Positions 40,835 to 49,125 of a DNA stretch of 64,000 nucleotides are shown one piece after another (the first letter of the stretch is position 1; each line of letters opens with the position of its first letter). Made by a program: the position numbers and the translations under genes. The notes beneath the pieces are model-generated. The model saw nothing but the letters and a program-made list of their open reading frames with translations. It was not told the origin of the DNA and made no database searches. The DNA lies in contig NC_011365.1 in the NCBI RefSeq assembly GCF_000021325.1, positions 2,756,001-2,820,000 on the forward strand. Direction: 5' to 3'. Source of the DNA: Gluconacetobacter diazotrophicus PA1 5 (GTDB taxonomy: Bacteria > Pseudomonadota > Alphaproteobacteria > Acetobacterales > Acetobacteraceae).

Positions 40835-43351
40835 ATGATTCCCTTCGACGCGATCAATGACGCGGCGCTGGCGCAGTGGCCGGTGCTGGTGGCGCGCTGG
40901 CTGCCGGCGGGGCGGCGGCGCGGCGACGAATGGGTGGTCGGCGGGCTGGACAACGCGCCGGGGCGGTCGCTGTCGATCAACCTGCGCACCGGGCGGTGGG
41001 CCGATTTCGCCGGCGGGCCGCGCGGCGGCGACCCGATCAGCCTGTATGCCGCGCTGCATGCGCGCGACGACCGGGTGCGGGCGGCGCGGGACCTGGGGCG
41101 GATGCTGGGGGTGACCGGCGGGATGGAGGCGGCCGAGCCGGTTTCCGACCCCTTGCCCGACTGGGTGCCCGGGGTGCCGCCGGCTGGCGCGCCGATGCCC
41201 GACCTGCGCGGGTGGGACCATGTCTATGCCTATCGCGACGTGTCGGGGCGGGTGGTGCGCTATGTGCTGCGGCGCGATGCCACCGCGCAGGAGCGCAAGC
41301 GGATCATGCCGCTGACCTGGGGCATGCTGCGCGAGGGCGGGGAGGCCCGCGCCGGCTGGCATCCGCGCCACGCGGGGGCGCCCCGGTCGCTGTACGGGCT
41401 GGAGCGCGTGGTGCGGGCGCGGACCGTGCTGGTCTGCGAGGGCGAGAAGGCGGCGGATGCCGCGCAGTGCCTGTTCCCGCGCATGGCCTGCGTGACCTGG
41501 ACGGCGGGCACCGGCAATGTGGACAAGGCCGACTGGGGCCCCCTGGCCGGGCGGCACGTCATCATCTGGCCCGACCATGACGCGCCGGGCGAGAAGGCGG
41601 CGGCGGAGATCGCCGCCCTTCTGGCGCCCATCGCCGCGACCGTGCGCGTCATCGACGTCAGCGACATGGAGCCGGGCGAGGACGCCGCCGACCTGTGCGT
41701 GGTCGAGCCGCGGAACTGGCTGCGCGAGCGGGTGGGGCCGGTGCTGTGCGGCACCAGCGTCAAGCGCGCGGGCGGCGAGGCCGGGCGGCCGATGGAACGC
41801 CGCGTCGCGGCGCTGGAGCCCATCGCGGTACGGGGCGGCGAGATCGACCTGGTGGCCAGCGCGGGCGAGCGCGCGCTGATGGCCGCGAACGCCCCCATCT
41901 ACCAGCGCGGCACCAGCCTGGCCCGGCCCGGCCGGCGCGAGGTCGCGGCGGCCGACGGGCGGCTGACCCAGGCGGCGTGCCTGGTCGAGGTGGGGGTGCA
42001 TGCCCTGACCGACCTGCTGTGCCAGGCGGTGGAATGGCGCCGTTTCGACCGGCGCAGCCAGGCGTGGAAGGCGATCGACCCGCCGGCGGCGGCGGCGCAG
42101 GTGATTTTGAGCCGGGCCGGTACATGGCCGTTTCCCGTCATTGCCGGGGTGATCACCACCCCCACGCTGCGCCCCGACGGGTCGGTGCTGATGGCGCCGG
42201 GATACGACCCGGCGACGCGGCTGTACCATGTGGACGACCCGACGCTGGAACTGTGCCTGCCCGAGCCCACGCGCGAGGCCGCCATGCGGGCTCTGGCGCG
42301 GCTGGAGGCGCTGCTGGCGGAATTTCCGTTCGTGGCCGAGGCCGACCGGTCGGTGGCGCTGGCCGGCATCCTGACCGCCGTGGTGCGGGGGATGATGCCG
42401 GTCAGCCCGCTGTTCGCCTTCCGCGCCAACGCGCCCGGGTCGGGCAAGAGCTTCCTGGTGGACCTGGCCAGCGTGATCGCGACCGGGCGCGTCTGCCCCG
42501 TGACCAGCGCGGGCGAGGACGTGGCGGAGATGGAAAAGCGCCTGACCGGGTTGCTGCTGGCGGGGTATCCGATCCTGTCGCTGGACAATGTGAACGAGGA
42601 ACTGGGCGGCGACCTGCTGTGCCAGGCGACGGAACGCCCGATCGTGCGGCTGCGCGAGCTGGGGACGTCGTCCAGCGTCGAGATCGAGAACCGGGCGGTG
42701 ATCTTCGCCACCGGCAACGCGCTGCGCGTGCGCGGCGACATGACGCGGCGCACGCTGGTCGCGACCCTGGATGCGGGGATCGAACAGCCGGAACTGCGGC
42801 GCTTCGCCCGCGATCCGGTCGCCGACATCATGGCCGACCGGGGTGGGTATGTCGCGGCCTGCCTGACGATCCTGCGGGCCTGGATGGGCAGCGGGGCGGC
42901 GCTGGACCTGCCGCCGCTGGCGTCGTTCGAGGGATGGAGCCGCACGGTGCGGGCCGCCCTGGTCTGGCTGGGCCGGGCCGATCCGTGCCTGAGCATGCAG
43001 GCCGCGCGCGAGGACGACCCCGAGCGCGGCGAACTGCGCGAGATCCTGGGCCTGCTGGCCCAGGCCGCCGGCACCGGCCGGCATTGCGGCCGCACGGTGC
43101 GCGAGATCGAGGAGCTGTCGGCGCTGGAAAGCACGGACGCCGCCGGCTACCGCACCGGGCTGCGCCACCCGGAGCTGCGCGACGCGCTGGTGCGGATTGC
43201 CGGCACCCCGGCCGGCCGGATCAATTCCCGCCGGTTGGCCCGCTGGTTCCTGGCCCGCCGGGGGCGGGTGATCGAGGGCCTGCGCATCGCGGAATGCGGG
43301 ATGGCCCATGGCGGGGTGAAGAAGTGGGCGGTGGAACGGGTCGTATCCTGA
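40835..43351 (+). CDS. Phage primase-helicase
   Basis: 838 residues from the ATG at 40835. The N-terminal part has a primase-like start (SLSINLRTGRWADFAGGPRG) and a Toprim-like region (about 195-290: TVLVCEGEKAADAAQ and IIWPDHDAPGEKAA). A helicase domain follows with Walker A APGSGKS (about 533) and PILSLDNVNEELGGD as Walker B. Fusion of priming and unwinding in one protein is common in temperate phages. It is the only replication gene in view. Confidence 0.88.
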   Translation: MIPFDAINDAALAQWPVLVARWLPAGRRRGDEWVVGGLDNAPGRSLSINLRTGRWADFAGGPRGGDPISLYAALHARDDRVRAARDLGRMLGVTGGMEAAEPVSDPLPDWVPGVPPAGAPMPDLRGWDHVYAYRDVSGRVVRYVLRRDATAQERKRIMPLTWGMLREGGEARAGWHPRHAGAPRSLYGLERVVRARTVLVCEGEKAADAAQCLFPRMACVTWTAGTGNVDKADWGPLAGRHVIIWPDHDAPGEKAAAEIAALLAPIAATVRVIDVSDMEPGEDAADLCVVEPRNWLRERVGPVLCGTSVKRAGGEAGRPMERRVAALEPIAVRGGEIDLVASAGERALMAANAPIYQRGTSLARPGRREVAAADGRLTQAACLVEVGVHALTDLLCQAVEWRRFDRRSQAWKAIDPPAAAAQVILSRAGTWPFPVIAGVITTPTLRPDGSVLMAPGYDPATRLYHVDDPTLELCLPEPTREAAMRALARLEALLAEFPFVAEADRSVALAGILTAVVRGMMPVSPLFAFRANAPGSGKSFLVDLASVIATGRVCPVTSAGEDVAEMEKRLTGLLLAGYPILSLDNVNEELGGDLLCQATERPIVRLRELGTSSSVEIENRAVIFATGNALRVRGDMTRRTLVATLDAGIEQPELRRFARDPVADIMADRGGYVAACLTILRAWMGSGAALDLPPLASFEGWSRTVRAALVWLGRADPCLSMQAAREDDPERGELREILGLLAQAAGTGRHCGRTVREIEELSALESTDAAGYRTGLRHPELRDALVRIAGTPAGRINSRRLARWFLARRGRVIEGLRIAECGMAHGGVKKWAVERVVS

Positions 43352-43359
43352 AGAGATCC

Positions 43360-43437
43360 GGGGTGGGGAAAGGTGGGGACGGTGGGGCGGCGGCGGCCGG
43401 TACGGGGGAAGTGGCGCGGCCAGTCGGCCCGTACCGG
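43360..43437 (+). other. G-quadruplex-capable motif followed by a 10-bp stem-loop
   Basis: Four GGGG tracts at 43360, 43365, 43375 and 43384 with loops of 1, 6 and 5 bases fit a G-quadruplex. Ten bases later CCGGTACGGG / CCCGTACCGG forms a perfect stem. They lie just after the primase stop, at the junction with the cargo gene. Confidence 0.5.
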
Positions 43438-43631
43438 GGGGATGAGACCCACCGGTCCCACCCCAGCCACCGGGCCGGAAGGAGGAGGATGAGGGGGAGA
43501 AGGAGAGGCCCCGGATCGTGCCGCCTTTGCACCGGTTGGAACGCGGCGTCCCGGTTATGGCGGGTGTCCGTGGGGCGCAAGATCGGCTATCGGACGGACA
43601 TGCCGCCGATCGTGGCCGAATTATTGTGTGG

Positions 43632-46568
43632 ATGTTGTTTTTTATGTCACGGATCCTGGCCTGGGTCATTCTGAAGCATGGTGTGATCGGTGTCGCCGCG
43701 GCGGTGATGCTGTGTGTATCGAGCAGCTATGTGGCGATGATGCTGCTGCGCCGGCTGCGGCGCACGGCGGGACGTGGCCGGGTGATCTGGGCGGCGGCGG
43801 CGGGCGTTGCCGGGGGATTTGGCGTCTGGGCGACGCATTTCCTCGGCATGCTGGCGTTTGGGTCCGACGTGGTGGCGGCCTATCGGCTGCGCCCCGTGGT
43901 GCTGTCGCTGGGCGTGTCCATGCTGGCGAGCGGCGCCGCCGTTCTGCTGGCCGGCTGCGTGGCGCCCGTCGCCGCCGGGGCGTTGGCCGGCGGGGACGCG
44001 GATGGCGATGCGGATGCCGGGGCGGATCGGGCGGCCCGGACGCGGCGGACTCGCATGCGGGAAATCCTGGTGGGCGTCGGCGCGGGTATCCTGTTCATCC
44101 TGGGCGTGGCGGCCATGCATGTGATGGGCCTGCAGGCGGCGCGCATGCACGGGCTGACATGGAACGAGCCGATGTCCGCCCTGGCGCTGCTGGTCGGCGG
44201 TGGATTTTCCATCGCGGCGTTCCTGACCGCCCGGTGGGGCAGCAGCGCGCCGTTCCGCTGCCTGGTGCCCGCGTGGCTGATGACGCTGGCGATCATGAGC
44301 CTGCATTTCATCGCCATGGCCGATACGGACGTGGTGGCGGCGTCGAGCCCGCCGGACCTGGCGCGTCACCTGCTGTCCCCGATGCTGATGGTCGTGATTA
44401 TCGGCGTGATGGCGTGCGCGCTGCTGCCGATCGGGCTGGCGGCCTCGATCATTACCTATCGCGCCGAACTGGCGGCCTGGCGGAACGAGCTGGGCTTTCG
44501 CCTGCTGGTGGACGAGGCGCGGGATTATGCGGTGTACATGCTGGACGACGCGGGGCGGGTCACCACCTGGAACGTCGGCGCGCAGCGGCTGACGGGATAT
44601 TCCGCGCGCGAGGTGCTGGGGCGGGTGGGCGGCCGCCTGTATTCCGAGGCCGAGCGGCGCGACGGCGTGCCGCAGCGGCTGCTGGCCGAGGCGCGCGAGG
44701 GCACGGTGGCGCGCGAGGGATGGCGCTATCGCAAGGACGGAAGCCCGTTCTGGGCGTCGGTCACGATCAACCCGGTCCGGGACGAGGCCGGGGCCCAGGT
44801 CGGCTTTGCCGTGAGCGTGCGCGACGACACCAAGCGCAAGACCGATGCCGACCGGATCGCGCAGATGACGCGCAATCTGGACATCGCGCTGCAGAACATG
44901 TCGCACGGGCTGTGCCTGTTCGGTGCCGATGCGCGGCTGATCCTGGCCAACGGGCGCTATGCCGAGATCTTCGGCCTGCCCGAGGGCGCGGCGAAGCCGG
45001 GCATGACCTACCGGGCGCTGCTGACGCTGGTCTATACCCGCCGGGGCCTGTCGGCCGAGGCCGTGCGGCGGCGGGTCGACGGCACGTTCGAGCGCCAGAT
45101 GGCCCTGGTCCGCAGGCGGCGGGGCGGGACCTCGGTCCTGCATCCCCGGCCCGACATGGCGGTGCAGGTGCAGTACAGAATCATGGCCGACGGCGGATGG
45201 GTGGCGACCTACGAGGACATTACCGAACGGCTGAGGGCGGAAGCGCGCATCACCTATCTGGCGCATCATGATTCGCTGACCGGGCTGGCCAACCGCGCCT
45301 GGTTCACCGAGGCGCTGGACCGCGCCCTGACGCTGGCGGCCAGCGGCACGCAGCGGGTGGCGGTGATCGGCATCGACCTGGACAAGTTCAAGGAGATCAA
45401 CGACCAGCACGGCCATGCGGTGGGCGACCAGGTGCTGGTGACCCTGGCCGCGCGCATCCGTGACGTCCTGGAGGACGACGAACTGGTCGCCCGGCTGGGC
45501 GGCGACGAATTCGCCGCGGCCAAGCGGTTCGACGACATGGCCGAACTGAACGCCTTCATCGGCCGGCTGGAGGAGTGCCTGTCGCAGCCCATCGGGGTGG
45601 ACGGGTTCGAACTGCGGCCCAATGCCAGCATCGGCGTATCGCTGTACCCCCGCGACGCGGAAACGGTCGAGGCGCTGATGGGCGACGCGGACCTGGCGAT
45701 GTATCGCGCCAAGGGGGCGTTGCGCGAGCATGTGTGCTTCTACGAGGCGGAGATGGACGAGGCGGCGCGCGACCGCCGCAGCCTGGTCGCGGCGTTGTGG
45801 GAGGCGGTGGACCACCATCAGTTCCATCTGCATTTCCAGGTGCAGAAACGCGTGGCCACCGGCGAGATCACCGGCTTCGAGGTGCTGCTGCGCTGGCACC
45901 ACCCGGAACGCGGCTGGGTGGCGCCGATGGATTTCATTCCCCTGGCCGAGGAATGCGGCGCCATCCTGCCGATCGGCGAGTGGGTGCTGCGCCAGGCCTG
46001 CCGCGAGGCCGCCCGCTGGTCCCGCCCCTACCGGATCGCGGTCAACCTGTCGGCCGTGCAGCTGGGCGAGGACGGGCTGGCCGACATGGTGCGCGCGATC
46101 CTGGAGGAAACCGGCCTGGCCCCGTCGCGGCTGGAACTGGAGATTACCGAGACCGCGATCATCGTGGACAAGCAGCAGTCGCTGCGCACGCTGCAGCGGA
46201 TCAAGGCGCTGGGGGTGTCGATTTCGATCGACGATTTCGGCGTGGGCTATTCGTCGCTGGAAACGCTGCGGACCTTCCCCTTCGACAAGATCAAGATGGA
46301 CCGCAGCTTCATGACCGAGATCGAGCGGTCGCCGGAATCGAAGGCGATCCTGCGCGCGATCCTGGCGCTGGGCCGCAGCCTGACCATTCCGGTCCTGGCC
46401 GAGGGCGTGGAGACGCAGGTCCAGCTCGACATCCTGCATGCCGAGGGCTGCATCGAGGCCCAGGGATATCTGCTGGGCCGGCCGAAGCCGATGGAAATCG
46501 ACGCCGAGCCGTACCGGCCGCTGGACGAGGACGGCTGGAGCGATTTGTCATTTGAGAAAATCACATGA
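43632..46568 (+). CDS. MHYT-PAS-GGDEF-EAL cyclic-di-GMP enzyme carried in the prophage
   Basis: 978 residues from the ATG at 43632; 43644 is an alternative and neither has a strong ribosome site. Seven helices form an MHYT sensor (WATHFLGM, AAMHVMGL and SLHFIAMA repeats, binding copper or a gas by inference). Two PAS domains (about 290-560) precede GGDEF (623-627, active-site sequence intact but the RxxD inhibitory site is lost) and EAL. The EAL motif is EVLLRW, with NLSAVQL, LELEITET, DDFGVGYSSL, KMDRSF and AEGVET all intact, so phosphodiesterase activity is likely. Flanked by phage primase and terminase. Confidence 0.92.
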   Translation: MLFFMSRILAWVILKHGVIGVAAAVMLCVSSSYVAMMLLRRLRRTAGRGRVIWAAAAGVAGGFGVWATHFLGMLAFGSDVVAAYRLRPVVLSLGVSMLASGAAVLLAGCVAPVAAGALAGGDADGDADAGADRAARTRRTRMREILVGVGAGILFILGVAAMHVMGLQAARMHGLTWNEPMSALALLVGGGFSIAAFLTARWGSSAPFRCLVPAWLMTLAIMSLHFIAMADTDVVAASSPPDLARHLLSPMLMVVIIGVMACALLPIGLAASIITYRAELAAWRNELGFRLLVDEARDYAVYMLDDAGRVTTWNVGAQRLTGYSAREVLGRVGGRLYSEAERRDGVPQRLLAEAREGTVAREGWRYRKDGSPFWASVTINPVRDEAGAQVGFAVSVRDDTKRKTDADRIAQMTRNLDIALQNMSHGLCLFGADARLILANGRYAEIFGLPEGAAKPGMTYRALLTLVYTRRGLSAEAVRRRVDGTFERQMALVRRRRGGTSVLHPRPDMAVQVQYRIMADGGWVATYEDITERLRAEARITYLAHHDSLTGLANRAWFTEALDRALTLAASGTQRVAVIGIDLDKFKEINDQHGHAVGDQVLVTLAARIRDVLEDDELVARLGGDEFAAAKRFDDMAELNAFIGRLEECLSQPIGVDGFELRPNASIGVSLYPRDAETVEALMGDADLAMYRAKGALREHVCFYEAEMDEAARDRRSLVAALWEAVDHHQFHLHFQVQKRVATGEITGFEVLLRWHHPERGWVAPMDFIPLAEECGAILPIGEWVLRQACREAARWSRPYRIAVNLSAVQLGEDGLADMVRAILEETGLAPSRLELEITETAIIVDKQQSLRTLQRIKALGVSISIDDFGVGYSSLETLRTFPFDKIKMDRSFMTEIERSPESKAILRAILALGRSLTIPVLAEGVETQVQLDILHAEGCIEAQGYLLGRPKPMEIDAEPYRPLDEDGWSDLSFEKIT

Positions 46569-46669
46569 ATTTCTCCAGTCTTTTGCTTTTCGGGTATCTT
46601 CACGTGACTAGCGTCAGGACAGCGTGCCGGCGCGCATGATCGGCATGGATGTCTGACCTTCCGGGTGGC

Positions 46670-46695
46670 GGGATGGGGCCATCCGGTCCCATCCC
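46670..46695. terminator. Stem-loop between convergent cargo genes
   Basis: GGGATGGG / CCCATCCC forms a perfect 8-bp stem with a ten-base loop, between the c-di-GMP gene stop (46568) and the orphan gene stop (46732). No T-run, so low confidence as a terminator. Confidence 0.35.
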
Positions 46696-46731
46696 TGTTC
46701 GTCCATAGCCCGCCGGGGCGGAGGCAGCGGA

Positions 46732-47865
46732 CTACACGGGAGAGCTTTCCGCTGTCAGCCTGTCCATGTATTGGGCGATCGAGACCGTTTCGATCCGGCG
46801 AATCCTGGCATGGGACCCCCACGGCCAGACACCCGACATGTCAACGGTGCACGTGCCCGTCTTCCATTCGAGGATCGGCGATGGCACCTTGAAGACGAAA
46901 TCGGAACCCGCTGCGAAATCGACCTTGATCTCGAGATTCGTGGCATCAAGCGGAATACCGGAAATGGTGTGCTGCTGGCCCCCGGGAACCGTGGTGGATT
47001 TTTCGCCGGGTCCTTCCGAGGCGCTGTTATATTTCACCTTGCATCGACCAATATACGTACCGCCATGCTGGTTGTCGAAATTGACCGAGAAGGAATGAAT
47101 GGGCTTGATCCATGTCGGCATGATGGTCCGGCCGTCGAACGAGGCGAACTGGAAAGACAGCGGGATCAGTGTTTTCGCGGCGGTGTTGTCCTGGGCCGGC
47201 CATAAATGGCTTTCGAAAGCCTTGGTTTCCTGAAACTCCTTGTAGGACCCTTTCAGGTTGCCCTGGACCGTTCCACCGCCGGTCATGGCCCGGATGCCAT
47301 CGACCGATCCCGTCAGTGAAAAGGTGCTGGACTGGTTCAACGAGGCGATATTCGCGCCGCCGATCGCCTCGTGGGTGTGCGTCACGACACCGAAGCCCTG
47401 CTGGATTCCCTTTCCGTCGGGCGTCGCGTAATTGATCGATTTCGCGATATCCAGTAGCTTGGCAAATCGATCGCGCAGGACGATCCCGAAATCATCGACC
47501 GAACGGCGCGAGACGAGCGTGGCGTTGGAGGAAATGCTGCCCTCCTTGGCGAATTCCCAACTGACCTTCAGCCCGGTATTGACTTTCATGCTGGTTGTCG
47601 GGTCCTGGTAGCCACCCGCAAAATCGACGTCCGTCTGCTGGCGCCGTACGGACGAATCGTTGACCGCCCAGTTCTCGGAGGCCGGCAGGTCGGTAATCTT
47701 GAGGTCCGACAGCGTGGTGACCTGGCTGAAGATCCCGGTGTCCGGATCGATGGTTCCGACGGCCCCCGGCTGGACACCGGGATTCAGGGACCAGTTTCCC
47801 CACGCATACAGGTTGGTCCGGCGAATGATGTTCGTCAGGACGATATTCCAGTTTTTCGTATCCAT
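46732..47865 (-). CDS. Orphan prophage gene of unknown function, 377 residues
   Basis: Starts MDTKNWNIVLTNIIRRTNLY after GAGTGGAAAC. The only sizeable minus-strand gene after the repressor, and lower in GC than its neighbours. No signal peptide or membrane span. The sequence alternates short polar strands: MKVNTGLKVSWEFAKEGSI, GVVTHTHEAIGGANIASLNQ, SSTFSLTGSVDGIRAMTGGG and ILEWKTGTCTVDMSG, a beta-rich pattern. I saw a faint likeness to pore-forming, gasdermin-type sheets but no diagnostic residue. Reverse orientation and AT-rich upstream region mark it as independently expressed cargo, perhaps lysogen-protecting; that is a guess. Confidence 0.75.
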   Translation of the reverse strand: MDTKNWNIVLTNIIRRTNLYAWGNWSLNPGVQPGAVGTIDPDTGIFSQVTTLSDLKITDLPASENWAVNDSSVRRQQTDVDFAGGYQDPTTSMKVNTGLKVSWEFAKEGSISSNATLVSRRSVDDFGIVLRDRFAKLLDIAKSINYATPDGKGIQQGFGVVTHTHEAIGGANIASLNQSSTFSLTGSVDGIRAMTGGGTVQGNLKGSYKEFQETKAFESHLWPAQDNTAAKTLIPLSFQFASFDGRTIMPTWIKPIHSFSVNFDNQHGGTYIGRCKVKYNSASEGPGEKSTTVPGGQQHTISGIPLDATNLEIKVDFAAGSDFVFKVPSPILEWKTGTCTVDMSGVWPWGSHARIRRIETVSIAQYMDRLTAESSPV

Positions 47866-48240
47866 GTTTCCACTCTGATTCAGACGCATCCACCCGCTGA
47901 ACGGGGTGAATAAAAGACAGGTGCGGAGCGTGCCGTGACAGCGTTCCGGGGCGAAGACTTGGTCCCGATATGTTTATTTTTTATTAAAATAATCGGAATG
48001 ACCGGAATGGATCGATCCGGTTACGGCATGCATATTTTCGATATCGCATTGAATGGCGGGATTGACTTGCACGCCGTGCGAACGACCTGATCGTGCCGGG
48101 TCTCGTTCCTGCCGATTTGTGCGGCCAGGAATAAAAAACACACCATCCCCACCCGCGTGCCCTTGCGGCTGGAATAAGGATATCCGCGTGGCCGGGCCGC
48201 GCGATATGGTCCCCCAGGACACGGAGGTTCGGGGGAGGGG
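47866..48240. other. AT-rich divergent promoter region, 375 bp
   Basis: No gene. A strongly AT-rich patch at about 47969-47995 (with a TTATTTTAATAA core) is exceptional in this genome and probably promotes the orphan gene; a TTGACTT at about 48062 faces the terminase side. A CACCC / GGGTG hairpin is near 47890-47907. Confidence 0.5.
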
Positions 48241-48795
48241 ATGGTGCCGGATACGGGGGACGATGCGCATGCCGGCGACGCGGGGGACGATGCCGCGGCC
48301 ATGCCGAAGCTGACGCCGAGGCAGGAACGGTTCGTTACGGAATATCTGGTCGACCTGAACGGGAAGCAGGCGGCGCTGCGTACCGGCTATGGGCCCGTCG
48401 GCGCGCAGCAGCACGCGGCGCGGATGCTGGCGATGCCGCAGGTGAGGGCGGCGGTGGACCGGGGGAAGGCGGCGCGGCGCGAGCGGACGAAAGTCACGCA
48501 GGATCAGGTGATTTCCGAACTGATGCGCATGGCGTTCTATGACGTGGGCGCGATCGCGGGGCATCGGCTGGAGGGGCCGGAGGACATCGCGACCCTGCCG
48601 GATGCGGTGCGCGGCGCCATTGCCGGCTGGTCGTGGGACAAGGCGGGACATTTCGTCGTGCGCCTGGTGCCGCGCACGCCCAGCCTGGATCTGCTGGCGC
48701 GGCACCTAGGCCTGCTGAAGGACGTGCGCCAGCATCTGGGCCGCGACGGACAGCCGGTCGATCCGCCGGCGCTGTATACGGTTCTGGTCCGCTAA
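48241..48795 (+). CDS. Phage terminase small subunit
   Basis: 184 residues. Core PKLTPRQERFVTEYLVDLNG then KQAALRTGYGPVGAQQHAAR is the terminase small-subunit DNA-recognition helix-turn-helix, followed by RTKVTQDQVISELMRMAFYD. It recognises phage DNA ends for packaging by the large subunit. GGGGGAGGGG precedes the ATG at 48241; the ATG at 48301 is possible. First gene of the packaging module. Confidence 0.85.
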   Translation: MVPDTGDDAHAGDAGDDAAAMPKLTPRQERFVTEYLVDLNGKQAALRTGYGPVGAQQHAARMLAMPQVRAAVDRGKAARRERTKVTQDQVISELMRMAFYDVGAIAGHRLEGPEDIATLPDAVRGAIAGWSWDKAGHFVVRLVPRTPSLDLLARHLGLLKDVRQHLGRDGQPVDPPALYTVLVR

Positions 48796-48875
48796 CAGGC
48801 CGATCACAAAACGGGTTTTCTGAAACTGTTCCGGTCGGGCGTGGGCCCGTCCGGGCGTGGGGGGAGTGTGTACGC

Positions 48876-49100
48876 ATGCGACAGCACAAAGTGATGGCGG
48901 AAACCGGGCGCGTGCCGGGCGAGGACGACGAATTCGGCGTGGCGCCGCTGGCCGAGGTGAATGGCGGCGCGGCGCATCCCGACCGCACTGCGCCCGCGCG
49001 GGTCCTGAAGGACGATGAGCGTGCGGCGCCCGCCACGGGGCGGCCGCGCGGCGGGCGCATGCCGGCGTCGGCCAAGCCCGATCACGGGCCGCATCGCTAG
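48876..49100 (+). CDS. Small hydrophilic phage protein, 74 residues
   Basis: A GGGGGAG ribosome site supports the ATG at 48876. The protein is short, charged and rich in Pro, Ala and Arg (ARVLKDDERAAPATGRPRGG), with no domain. Located between the two terminase subunits. Function unknown. Confidence 0.55.
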   Translation: MRQHKVMAETGRVPGEDDEFGVAPLAEVNGGAAHPDRTAPARVLKDDERAAPATGRPRGGRMPASAKPDHGPHR

Positions 49101-49125
49101 GCCGGTCTTTCCCGGGGGGGGCGGC

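Noticed and set aside
40775-47000. Very long reverse-strand open frames opposite primase and the c-di-GMP gene (about 900 codons)
   Set aside because: Arg/His/Pro/Gln-rich shadows of high-GC genes on the other strand, without domains.
48241-48300. Truncated start for the terminase small subunit at 48301
   Set aside because: Possible, but the GGGGGAGGGG site favours the ATG at 48241.
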